This document shows positions 1-7,380 of a DNA stretch of 25,115 nt, piece after piece (position 1 is the stretch's first letter; every line of letters starts with the position of its first letter). Both the position numbers and the translations under genes were made by a program. The stretch is from JACQHM01 sp964535215. GTDB taxonomy: Bacteria; Methylomirabilota; Methylomirabilia; Methylomirabilales; JACQHM01. The notes beneath the pieces were generated by a model. The model ran no database searches and was not told the origin of the DNA. It saw only the letters and a program-made list of their open reading frames with translations. The stretch spans positions 1 through 25,115 of the forward strand of contig CAZHST010000043.1 in the NCBI GenBank assembly GCA_964535215.1, written 5' to 3'.

Positions 1-10
1 TCCTTTTCAG

Positions 11-1843
11 GTGAGGGCAGAGACAGATGAGCATGTCAACATCAAAATAGTCGTTACTGATAGCCTTGCCAGTTTCACTCCCGAAGAGAGGGTTCTCGTA
101 TTCGGCTTCGGTGCACGTGGTAACGAGGAGCCGCTGAAGCTCCAGCAGGATCCTGGCCAGTGGGTGATGCCAAGGAAAGATTATGCAACCTGGGGCTACA
201 GCCCGCTCACTCAGATCAACATTGAGAACATCAAGCGTCTGAAGGCAGCCTGGTCGTTCTCAACGGGAGCCCTCCGGGGGCATGAGGGGGGACCGCTGGT
301 GGTTGGCACCACGATGTACGTGCACTCCCCCTATCCCAACCATGTCTATGCCCTCGATCTCATGGAGCAACCCTATGCCATCAAGTGGAAGTATACCCCA
401 AAGCAGGATGAGCGAGCGGTCGTGGTTGCTTTTCCCGACCTGGTGAACCGGGGCTTAGCCTACGCTGAGGGCAAGATCTTTATGACCACCCTGGACGCCC
501 AAGTCATCGCCCTGGACGCTACAACAGGGAAGGAGATTTGGAAAGCCTGGAACGGGGATCCCAGAAAGGGAGAAACCATCACAGGGGCTCCCTTGGTGGT
601 GAAGGACAAGGTGATCGTCGGAATCTCCGGCGGGGAGTTTGGGGTCCGAGGCCACGTAACGGCCTATGACATCAACACTGGCACGATAGTCTGGCGGGCC
701 TATAGCATGGGGCCCGATGAGGATCTCCGCCTGGCGCCGGACTTTAACGCCGCCAACCCACATTATGGCCGCTTCGAGGAGGGGACCAAGACCTGGCCGG
801 GCGACACCTGGAAGCAGGGGGGCGGTGCAGTTGAGGGCTGGTTCTCTTATGACCCTGAGCTGGACCTCCTTTATTATGCGACCGGCAGCCCTTCGCCCTG
901 GACCCCCACCCAGCGGAAGGGCGACAACAAGTGGTCTGCGACCATCTGGGCTCGGGATCCTGACACCGGGACGGCAAAGTGGGCCTACCAGATGACCCCT
1001 GGGGATCAGTCGGGTTTCTCCGGGGGGAACGAGAACATCTTGGTCGATCTCACTCGCGGTGGGAAGAGGTACAAAGCCCTCATCCACTTTGACCGGAACG
1101 GCTTCGCCTACACCCTCGACCGGACCAACGGGACGCTTCTCGCGGTCGAGCCCTACGTCTTCGTTAACTGGGCAACTGGGGTTGACAAGAAGACGGGGCG
1201 ACCGATCGAGGTGCCGGAGAAGCGGATAAGGCGGGGAGCCGACACCATAGCCATCTGCCCGAGCGCCATGGGTGGAAAGTACCAGCAACCTGCCGCCTAC
1301 TCTCCCCAGACCGGCCTCTTTTACGTCCCAACTAACAACATATGCATGCACTATGAAGGGGTTGAGGTCACGTACACGGCAGGGGCCCCTTATGTGGGGG
1401 CGAACATCCTGATGTTTCCTGGCCAGGGTGGATACTTAGGCGAGGTCATCGCCTGGGATCCGGTGGAGGGGAAGAAGGTTTGGAGCATTAAGGAGCGGTT
1501 CCCGGTCTGGAGTGGGGTGCTGACGACGGGTGGGGACCTGGTCTTCTACGGGACCTTGGATGGGTGGTTCAAGGCGGTCAATGCCCGGACCGGCGAGATC
1601 CTATGGATGTACAAAGTGGGCTCTGGCATCGTTGGCAACCCGATGACCTATCGAGGTCCAGAAGGCAAGCAGTATGTGGCCGTCTACTCCGGGATCGGGG
1701 GCTGGTTCGGCCTCCCACTAGCTGCCGGGCTTTCGCCCTATGATCCATCTGGCGCGTTGGGTGCGGTGGGGATCGCCTACGGTGCCGGCCTGGATAAAGC
1801 GACGACCCCAGGGGGCATGCTCTATGTCTTCGCCCTCGACTAA
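11..1843 (+). CDS. XoxF/MxaF-like PQQ-dependent alcohol dehydrogenase, divergent, N-terminus probably cut by window edge
   Basis: This belongs to the eight-bladed beta-propeller PQQ methanol/ethanol dehydrogenase family, periplasmic enzymes that oxidise alcohols and pass electrons to a c-type cytochrome. Family landmarks along the 610 residues are WVMPRKDY (51-58), HEGGPLVV (91-98), DLVNRGLAY (143-151), SGGEFGVRG (206-214), WARDPDTG (313-320), CPSAMGG (416-422) and the closing GGMLYVFALD. Asp316 is the expected catalytic base and Asp318 matches the extra Asp of lanthanide XoxF enzymes. Glu209 matches a metal ligand, and Cys416/Cys445 match a conserved disulfide. Three oddities stand out: the usual adjacent Cys-Cys before DLVNRG is Phe141-Pro142, the metal-ligand Asn (GTGNP in relatives) is Ser293, and the usual HDEWD segment is altered. 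No signal peptide is visible. The frame is open to base 2, so the true start probably lies upstream and the GTG at 11 may be internal. Confidence 0.85.
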   Translation: MRAETDEHVNIKIVVTDSLASFTPEERVLVFGFGARGNEEPLKLQQDPGQWVMPRKDYATWGYSPLTQINIENIKRLKAAWSFSTGALRGHEGGPLVVGTTMYVHSPYPNHVYALDLMEQPYAIKWKYTPKQDERAVVVAFPDLVNRGLAYAEGKIFMTTLDAQVIALDATTGKEIWKAWNGDPRKGETITGAPLVVKDKVIVGISGGEFGVRGHVTAYDINTGTIVWRAYSMGPDEDLRLAPDFNAANPHYGRFEEGTKTWPGDTWKQGGGAVEGWFSYDPELDLLYYATGSPSPWTPTQRKGDNKWSATIWARDPDTGTAKWAYQMTPGDQSGFSGGNENILVDLTRGGKRYKALIHFDRNGFAYTLDRTNGTLLAVEPYVFVNWATGVDKKTGRPIEVPEKRIRRGADTIAICPSAMGGKYQQPAAYSPQTGLFYVPTNNICMHYEGVEVTYTAGAPYVGANILMFPGQGGYLGEVIAWDPVEGKKVWSIKERFPVWSGVLTTGGDLVFYGTLDGWFKAVNARTGEILWMYKVGSGIVGNPMTYRGPEGKQYVAVYSGIGGWFGLPLAAGLSPYDPSGALGAVGIAYGAGLDKATTPGGMLYVFALD

Positions 1844-1918
1844 GCGTTCGAGGTTCACCCTTCTTTACGACTCTTCTTTGAGCATGCCTTCTATCTCCTC
1901 GCATGAGCTTCAGGTCAG

Positions 1919-2018
1919 NNNNNNNNNNNNNNNNNNNNNNNNNNNNNNNNNNNNNNNNNNNNNNNNNNNNNNNNNNNNNNNNNNNNNNNNNNNNNNNNNN
2001 NNNNNNNNNNNNNNNNNN
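1919..2018. other. Assembly gap (100 N)
   Basis: Exactly 100 consecutive N, the usual placeholder for a scaffold gap of unknown size. The reading frame that appears to run through it (from 1740) is an artefact. The 3' tail of the dehydrogenase region (1844-1918) and the 5' end of the helicase are separated by unknown sequence. Confidence 0.98.
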
Positions 2019-4868
2019 GACGAGCGGGGCCGACAGCTTTATTGGGGCTATCCCTGCGTTCTGGCCTTGGAGGAGCCCGAGGGCGGTGGACCCCCCCAAC
2101 CTGTGCTCTATCCCTTATTTTCCGTCGCCGTCCGGGCCCTGCGCGATCGGATGGGTATTCGGCTCATCGTCGATGACGATGAACCAGCGCTGAACGCTGG
2201 AGCTTTTCGATCCTTCGGGCTTAAGCAAGAGCACATGAGCGAGCTGGCTCGAGCGGTCGAAGCCAGCCGGACCGAACTCGCCGATGAGGATCCGAGGACC
2301 ATTTTCCATGAGCTGATGGCCCTTGTTGTCGAGAAGACAGGGATCCCCCTTCGTGAGAAGGTGGAGCCAGAGGCTCTTGGGGAGTGGGTACCTGCCCGTC
2401 TGAGGGAGCCAGGGGTCTATAATCTCTGCCTCCTTTTTGCCGCCGAGCGGAGCGACTATTATGAGGGACTCCTCGATGAGCTGCAGGCCCTCCGGTCGCC
2501 GGAGGCATACCGTCGGCTTTCGGGAACGGCCCTTGGCGCGCTCTTCAGGCTTGGGGGCAGCCGGAGCAGGCCACCGGACTGGCTTGCCATGGTTGTCCCA
2601 GCTAATGAACCCCAACTGGAAGCGGCGATCAGCGCCTTGACCAGGCCCCTGACCGTCGTGACAGGCCCTCCGGGGACAGGAAAATCCCAACTCATTGTCA
2701 ACCTCCTTGCCACAGCCGCTGTGCAGGGACAGTCGGTGCTGTTTGCGAGCAAGAACAACCAGGCCGTGGATGTCGTGTGTAACAAGCTTCAGGAATTCGA
2801 GCCTGACGCGGTCCTCCGGACGGGCCGCAGGGAGTACCGGGACAGGGCTCTCGAGCAAATTCGGGCTCCCTCCGGGAGCTCCACCCCTGGAGCCCTTGCC
2901 CCATACCTTGCTCTCTGCCAACGCTCTTGGGAGACGCTGCGATCCGCGTTGGCTGCGGTCGACAAACGGGTAGCCTTAGAAGTGGAGCTCCGGGAAGCTG
3001 TTGAGCGCAACCAGACAGCGGAAAAGCTCTTGCCGGCAGTGATACAGTCGCCTGCCGCAGTTCTGGATGTCCCTCCGCCCCTGCTCCGGGAAACCGCACA
3101 GAAGCTTGAAGGCCTCGCTTCTGCTGTTGAAGCTGGACCCCCGTCCTTCCTCGCCCGCTTCCTGGATCGGCTTCGTCCAGGGTTTTATGCTCGACGCTTG
3201 GCCAGCCGGTTCAGCCGGGTTCTCGCGAGGCTGCCGGAACAGCTCCGGGAGGCGCTCCGGGCGGCGTGCCAGCTCCCAACTTTGCCATCTTCCGATGCAT
3301 TACGCAACACCGCGGAAGTCATCCGGGCTCTCGCGGAGGCCAAGGAAGCGAGGCAGCGTTTAGAGCATCTGCGCGCCCAAGATGCCGCCTACCCCTCTTA
3401 TCAAACCCTTAAACGGCGGATCGATGAGGCAATGGAGGCCCATCTTCAGGCCTCGCGCCGCACCTTAACGGCAGCCCGTCGGGAGGCCCGCCGGCAATCT
3501 GGCCTATCGCCTGAAGTCCGTCGATACGTTGCTGCTGTGGATCGCCGGCGCCCCTGGTGGCTTGACTCAGCCCTTGAGCGTGAGGTCGTGGCGACCTTCC
3601 CTCTGGTCCTCCATCACTTCCCCGTGTGGGCCACCACGAGCCTTTCAGCCGCCAGAGCCTTCCCTTTCCTCCCTGCTCTCTTTGATCTCCTCATCGTGGA
3701 TGAGGCCTCGCAGTGCGACATTCCCTCAGTCCTGCCCCTGTTCTATCGGGCGAAGCGGGCTGTCATCATTGGGGACCCGAAGCAGCTTGTGCATGTTTGC
3801 ACGATCCCCGCGCACCTGGATAGCGCATTGGCCAGGCGGGTGGGAGCAGCGGAGCTGCCCTGGTATCCAGCCTTTCGGTTCAGCGACAGATCGCTTTACC
3901 ATGCCGCAGAGGCTGTCAGCCAGGAGCGCCCGATCCTTCTCGACGAGCATTACCGGAGTCATCCTCATATTATCGAGTTATCGAACCAGCTCTTCTACGG
4001 GGGGGCCCTGACGATCCTCACCGATCCTGATCGGCTTCTTTTGAAGCTTCTCCAGCATGCTCCAGCGGTCCGTTGGGTTCACGTCGAAGGTCGGGCTGTT
4101 CGGCCGGCGACCGGGAGCGCTTACAATGAACCGGAGGCTGAGGCAGTCTGTGCGGAGGTCATCCGACTCCACCAGTCTCTAGGATCGCTCGAGGGGACGT
4201 TGGGTGTTGTCACGCCCTTCGCCCGTCAGGCTGAGCACATCGAGCGCCTCCTCCGAAACCGGCTCTCTCCAGAAGTGTGGGAGCAGCGGCGGCTCATCGT
4301 CGCGACCGCCCATCGGTTCCAGGGGGATGAGCGAGATATCATGGTCTTTTCTCCCATCGTTGCCCCTGGGATCCCCCTTCCCACCCTCCGGTGGCTCGTG
4401 GATACTCCTAACCTCTTCAATGTCGCGATCACGCGAGCGCGGACCCTCCTCCTCATCATCGGAGATCGGGAGTACTGCCGAAGAGCCGGAGGGTTGCTCG
4501 CAAAAGTGGCCGAGTACTCCACAGAGCTCGAGCTTAAGGAAGAGCTCCGGAGGGCTGGCGGTGAGGGGGTTCTCCATTCTCCACTGGAGGAGCGGCTGTA
4601 TGCTGCGTTGCGGAAAGAAGGAGTCAGGGTAACCCCCAAGGCTATGATCGGTCCTTACGAAGTTGACTTCCTGATAGATGGACAGCCAGTAGTTGTTGAG
4701 TGTGACGGAGCGGCTTTCCATGGTTCAGGCCGGCAGCGCCGCCTCGACATGGTCCGGGATGCTCGGCTGCAGGCCATGGGCTATAAAGTCGTGCGTCTGC
4801 CGGGTTGGCGGATTCTTGCCGACCTAGGGGGGTGCATTGGGGAGATTCTTCGCCATCTCGGGAAGTAA
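2019..4868 (+). CDS. SF1 (UvrD/Upf1-like) helicase with C-terminal DUF559/Vsr-like nuclease, 5'-truncated at the gap
   Basis: 949 residues are visible; the start lies in or beyond the N gap. The Walker A motif GPPGTGKSQ (codons at 2664-2690) is followed by FASKNNQAVDVV. A long helical insert with many Arg and Glu (about 2940-3500) comes next, then Walker B LIVDEASQCD (about 3690-3720), GDPKQL (about 3774), the DEHYRSH region (about 3940), and FQGDERDIMVFS and NVAITRAR near 4320-4440. These are the ordered motifs of superfamily 1 DNA/RNA helicases. From about 4576 the tail begins SPLEERLYAALRKEGV and contains VDFLIDG and VVECDGAAFH, the acidic core of DUF559/Vsr-type very-short-patch-repair endonuclease folds. 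The combination suggests unwinding coupled to strand cleavage, as in several defence-associated helicases. That role is inference. Confidence 0.85.
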   Translation, partial: DERGRQLYWGYPCVLALEEPEGGGPPQPVLYPLFSVAVRALRDRMGIRLIVDDDEPALNAGAFRSFGLKQEHMSELARAVEASRTELADEDPRTIFHELMALVVEKTGIPLREKVEPEALGEWVPARLREPGVYNLCLLFAAERSDYYEGLLDELQALRSPEAYRRLSGTALGALFRLGGSRSRPPDWLAMVVPANEPQLEAAISALTRPLTVVTGPPGTGKSQLIVNLLATAAVQGQSVLFASKNNQAVDVVCNKLQEFEPDAVLRTGRREYRDRALEQIRAPSGSSTPGALAPYLALCQRSWETLRSALAAVDKRVALEVELREAVERNQTAEKLLPAVIQSPAAVLDVPPPLLRETAQKLEGLASAVEAGPPSFLARFLDRLRPGFYARRLASRFSRVLARLPEQLREALRAACQLPTLPSSDALRNTAEVIRALAEAKEARQRLEHLRAQDAAYPSYQTLKRRIDEAMEAHLQASRRTLTAARREARRQSGLSPEVRRYVAAVDRRRPWWLDSALEREVVATFPLVLHHFPVWATTSLSAARAFPFLPALFDLLIVDEASQCDIPSVLPLFYRAKRAVIIGDPKQLVHVCTIPAHLDSALARRVGAAELPWYPAFRFSDRSLYHAAEAVSQERPILLDEHYRSHPHIIELSNQLFYGGALTILTDPDRLLLKLLQHAPAVRWVHVEGRAVRPATGSAYNEPEAEAVCAEVIRLHQSLGSLEGTLGVVTPFARQAEHIERLLRNRLSPEVWEQRRLIVATAHRFQGDERDIMVFSPIVAPGIPLPTLRWLVDTPNLFNVAITRARTLLLIIGDREYCRRAGGLLAKVAEYSTELELKEELRRAGGEGVLHSPLEERLYAALRKEGVRVTPKAMIGPYEVDFLIDGQPVVVECDGAAFHGSGRQRRLDMVRDARLQAMGYKVVRLPGWRILADLGGCIGEILRHLGK

Positions 4869-5020
4869 AGGATCGGAGGCCTGGAACATCTGGCACCCCT
4901 ACCCTGCCTTCTGGACGCCTTCCTTGTTAGGAATGTGGAAAGCAGCTTCAGTACTGCCTCGATGACAAGAGCCGACCAGAAGTCCTTGGTTGCTTTCTGC
5001 TGCTTTTTGAGGGGTGAGTC

Positions 5021-5456
5021 ATGGCGATCGTCATCAAAGCCGAGCTGGGGCGGGTCCACCTGGGCAAGGCCCGGTGGGTCGGGAACACCGAAGAAGCGGA
5101 TCACGTTCAACCTCCTCCTTCTGCAGCATGGCATGGCGGTGAGCTACCCGATCTTTCCCAACATCCCTAAGCCGGCGGATCTGAAGCTCATCCAGGAAGC
5201 AGTGAGGAAGGCCAGGAGAAGGAAGCTGGGAATGTGGGCGGAGGAGGACACGCTCTTGCTTCCCTACGAGTACCGGTTCTGCGTGGACACGCTCCTGGGC
5301 AAACGCCGGGGGCCGGACAAGTACTGCGTGGACCTCACGACCGGCCTCATCCACCAGCCGCAGGCGTACTATACCATCCCGCCGGAGAACCGGCTCTTCA
5401 TCTATGAGAAGGACCTCGCCCAGGCCATCGAGCGCCTAAACCTGAGGTGGCCGTGA
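5021..5456 (+). pseudogene. Staphylococcal-nuclease-like C-terminal remnant, frameshifted
   Basis: An ATG at 5021 with a good upstream GAGGGG opens a short frame (MAIVIKAELGRVHLGKARWV) that stops about 145 bases later. The convincing protein is in another frame from about 5100 to the stop at 5456: ITFNLLLLQHGMAVSYPIF, then KARRRKLGMW, then LLPYEYRF and a C-terminal extension ending ERLNLRWP. NLLLLQHGMAV and the KARRRKLGMW helix resemble the last part of thermonuclease (SNase) domains (compare NLELIRSGHALLY and AREKGVGIW in the gene at 17526). The DGDT and RLIGVDAPE catalytic half is absent upstream in any frame. I therefore read this as a truncated, frameshifted copy. An unknown small protein with a programmed or sequencing frameshift is the alternative. 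Confidence 0.45.
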
Positions 5457-5465
5457 AGCTATTCC

Positions 5466-5486
5466 AGAGGGAAGCCGGCTCCCTCT
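5466..5486. terminator. Hairpin between convergent genes
   Basis: A perfect 7-bp stem AGAGGGA/TCCCTCT encloses a 7-base loop containing GCCGGC. It sits between the end of the plus-strand remnant (5456) and the stop of the minus-strand FtsK gene (5543), where a shared terminator is expected. There is no long T tract on either side, so intrinsic termination would be weak. Confidence 0.45.
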
Positions 5487-5542
5487 TCGCGCGTGCCCCG
5501 GGGTGAGCGGGTGTTGTTCTTTCTGGAAGAATCGCAGTCCGT

Positions 5543-7372
5543 TCAGAGGAGCCCCCGGAGGTCCTCATCGGTGACGTAGGGGGCCTGCAGCCGCTCCGGC
5601 TCGCCCAGATCTTTAAACAGCAAATCCCCTCGCCCCAGAAGGGTGGCGGCCCCCGGATCACTGAGGATGAGCCGGGACTCGATCGGTTTGGTCACCTTCA
5701 GGGCCACCCGGGCGACCAGATTGGCGTCGATCACCCCTTTCACGATCTCCCGGCTGGGCCGCTGGGTGGCAAAGATCAGGTGGAGGCCGGCCGCCCGGGC
5801 CTTCGCACCCAGCCGGGCCACGCGGGCCTCAATCTCCTGCCGTCGCCGCCGGTCTCCCAGGACGAGATCCGCATACTCATCGCAGAGGCAGAGGATCCGG
5901 GGCAGCGGATGGTCTGCGCGGACATTGTAGGCCCGGAGGTCGTCCACCTGATGAGCGGCCAGGTGCCGGTACCGCGCTTCCATTTCGTCCACCAGCGCTT
6001 CAAGGACCTCTATGATGTCGGTCTCGTCGGGATAGACGACAGGCCGCCAGAGGAAGGGAGCCCCCTCACAGAGACCGAAGGCGGTCCGCTTGGGATCGAT
6101 CAGGACCAGCCGGAGGGTCTCGGGACGGTTCGACGCCAGCAGACTGGCCAGCACGGCCCGGAGCCAAGCGCTCTTCCCGCTGCCGGTCGTTCCCGCCACC
6201 AGGATGTGGCAGTTCTCCGGCTCGGCAAGATCGGCCCACCGGAGGGAGCCATCCACCCGGACCCCGACGGGAAACCGGGTGGTGCCGGTTGCGGTCGGGG
6301 GGGGAAGCTGGGCCCGGAGGTCCCGCCAGAAGAGGGTCCGGCGATCGGGTCGCGGGACATCGATGGCGATCCGCCCCCGCTGGACCGAGAGCTGCGGCGG
6401 CTGTTCCGTCTGAAGCCGGGTCCAGACGCTGTCAGCCAGCCGCAGCACCTGGGAGACCCTGACCCCTCGCTCGGGCACGGCGAAGATCCGGATGAAGGTG
6501 GGGCCCACGAGGGGCTCCCCCTCCGGGCGAAGCCGGGCCCCGAACTCGGCGAAGGCCGCCATCACCTGCTGCACGAGTTCCCTGTACCCAGTATCAGGAG
6601 GAGGCGGTGGGGGGCCGATGACGTCGGCCAGGCGTCCGATCAGGGCCTTCAGCCTACTCTGCAGCTCGGCCACCTGATCCGGGGCCACGGGGGTTTCCCT
6701 CGGCTCCGGCCCAAACGCCACCAGGATCAGGCGCTCGGCCGTCCGACGCCCTCGGGGGTCCTGCTCCAGGAGAAGGTGGTACAGACAGACTTGACAGAGG
6801 TCCACGGCCGGTGCGGTCTGACCCAGCTTCAGCTCCACCAGGCAGAGGGCTCCGGTGGCAGGCTGCCGGAGGAGGGCATCCACCCGTCCCCGGACGATCA
6901 CGGTGTCGTGCCATGAGGGGTCAGTGAGTTCCGCCTCCAGCTCCTCCTCCTGGCTGACGAAGATCGCCGACCGGAGGGCCTCCAGCGACCGGCCGGGCTG
7001 GCGGCGGTGCTGTTCCCACAGGAGTTCAGCCATCCACCGACACAGGTGACGCACGGCCTCCCAGTACATGAGCACTTGGTCTGTCACGTGCCGGAGCTCG
7101 GCCTGGTGGCGGAGGAGCTGAAGGCCAACCTGCCACAGGTACACATGATCGGTCAGACGGCGCGTCCAGGCATCAAGGGAGGCATCGGCCTGCTCCAGGG
7201 GGCGGACGAAGTTCTGCGTGGGATCCGGGCCGGTGAGGGTGGCAAACGTCTCGTGGAACAGGCGGCCCAGGAGAGGAAGGGAGGGCCACCCCGGTCCCCG
7301 CGATCCTCCTTCGTCCTGGCAGGCCTGGTAGAGGTGCTGGCGGATCTCGGAAACGGTGAGCGTTCGAGGCAT
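5543..7372 (-). CDS. RecB/Cas4-family PD-(D/E)XK nuclease fused to FtsK/SpoIIIE-type DNA translocase
   Basis: 609 residues. The N-terminal part carries the RecB-family nuclease motifs in order: GRLFHETF (His40), GRVDALL (Asp165), CLVELKLG (Glu180, Lys182) and the QxxxY motif QVCLY (Gln194, Tyr198). A proline run (254-259) leads to an FtsK alpha/beta-like region (about 292-365, GVRVSQVLRLADSV) and a full motor: Walker A GTTGSGKS (394-401), LVLIDPKRTAF, Walker B CLCDEYADL (Asp498, Glu499), HLIFATQRPS and SRLILSDPGAATLLGRGDLL. The membrane segments and the DNA-reading gamma domain of chromosomal FtsK are missing. The motor would pump double-stranded DNA and the nuclease would cut it. Start ATG 7372 lies 8 bases after the AAA gene stop with GGGGAA upstream. 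It is the last gene of the three-gene operon. All key residues look intact. The biological role is unknown to me. Confidence 0.9.
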   Translation of the reverse strand: MPRTLTVSEIRQHLYQACQDEGGSRGPGWPSLPLLGRLFHETFATLTGPDPTQNFVRPLEQADASLDAWTRRLTDHVYLWQVGLQLLRHQAELRHVTDQVLMYWEAVRHLCRWMAELLWEQHRRQPGRSLEALRSAIFVSQEEELEAELTDPSWHDTVIVRGRVDALLRQPATGALCLVELKLGQTAPAVDLCQVCLYHLLLEQDPRGRRTAERLILVAFGPEPRETPVAPDQVAELQSRLKALIGRLADVIGPPPPPPDTGYRELVQQVMAAFAEFGARLRPEGEPLVGPTFIRIFAVPERGVRVSQVLRLADSVWTRLQTEQPPQLSVQRGRIAIDVPRPDRRTLFWRDLRAQLPPPTATGTTRFPVGVRVDGSLRWADLAEPENCHILVAGTTGSGKSAWLRAVLASLLASNRPETLRLVLIDPKRTAFGLCEGAPFLWRPVVYPDETDIIEVLEALVDEMEARYRHLAAHQVDDLRAYNVRADHPLPRILCLCDEYADLVLGDRRRRQEIEARVARLGAKARAAGLHLIFATQRPSREIVKGVIDANLVARVALKVTKPIESRLILSDPGAATLLGRGDLLFKDLGEPERLQAPYVTDEDLRGLL

Positions 7373-7380
7373 GGCTTCCC

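Noticed and set aside
1..16. TTTTCAG/GTGAGG resembling a eukaryotic splice junction
   Set aside because: Everything else is bacterial and the reading frame is open across it; coincidence.
455..1351. 298-codon open frame on the minus strand inside the dehydrogenase gene
   Set aside because: Shadow of a GC-rich coding gene; no family motifs and Pro/Arg/Gly-rich composition.
1740..2018. Open frame running from 1740 through the N gap into the helicase
   Set aside because: It crosses 100 N and its first part overlaps the end of the dehydrogenase gene in another frame; only the part after 2018 is supported.
5780..6916. 378-codon plus-strand open frame opposite the FtsK gene
   Set aside because: Antisense shadow; low-complexity Gly/Pro/Arg/His sequence while the minus strand has clear motifs. 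The same applies to 7405-8013, 9109-9906, 11734-12870 and 19810-20526.
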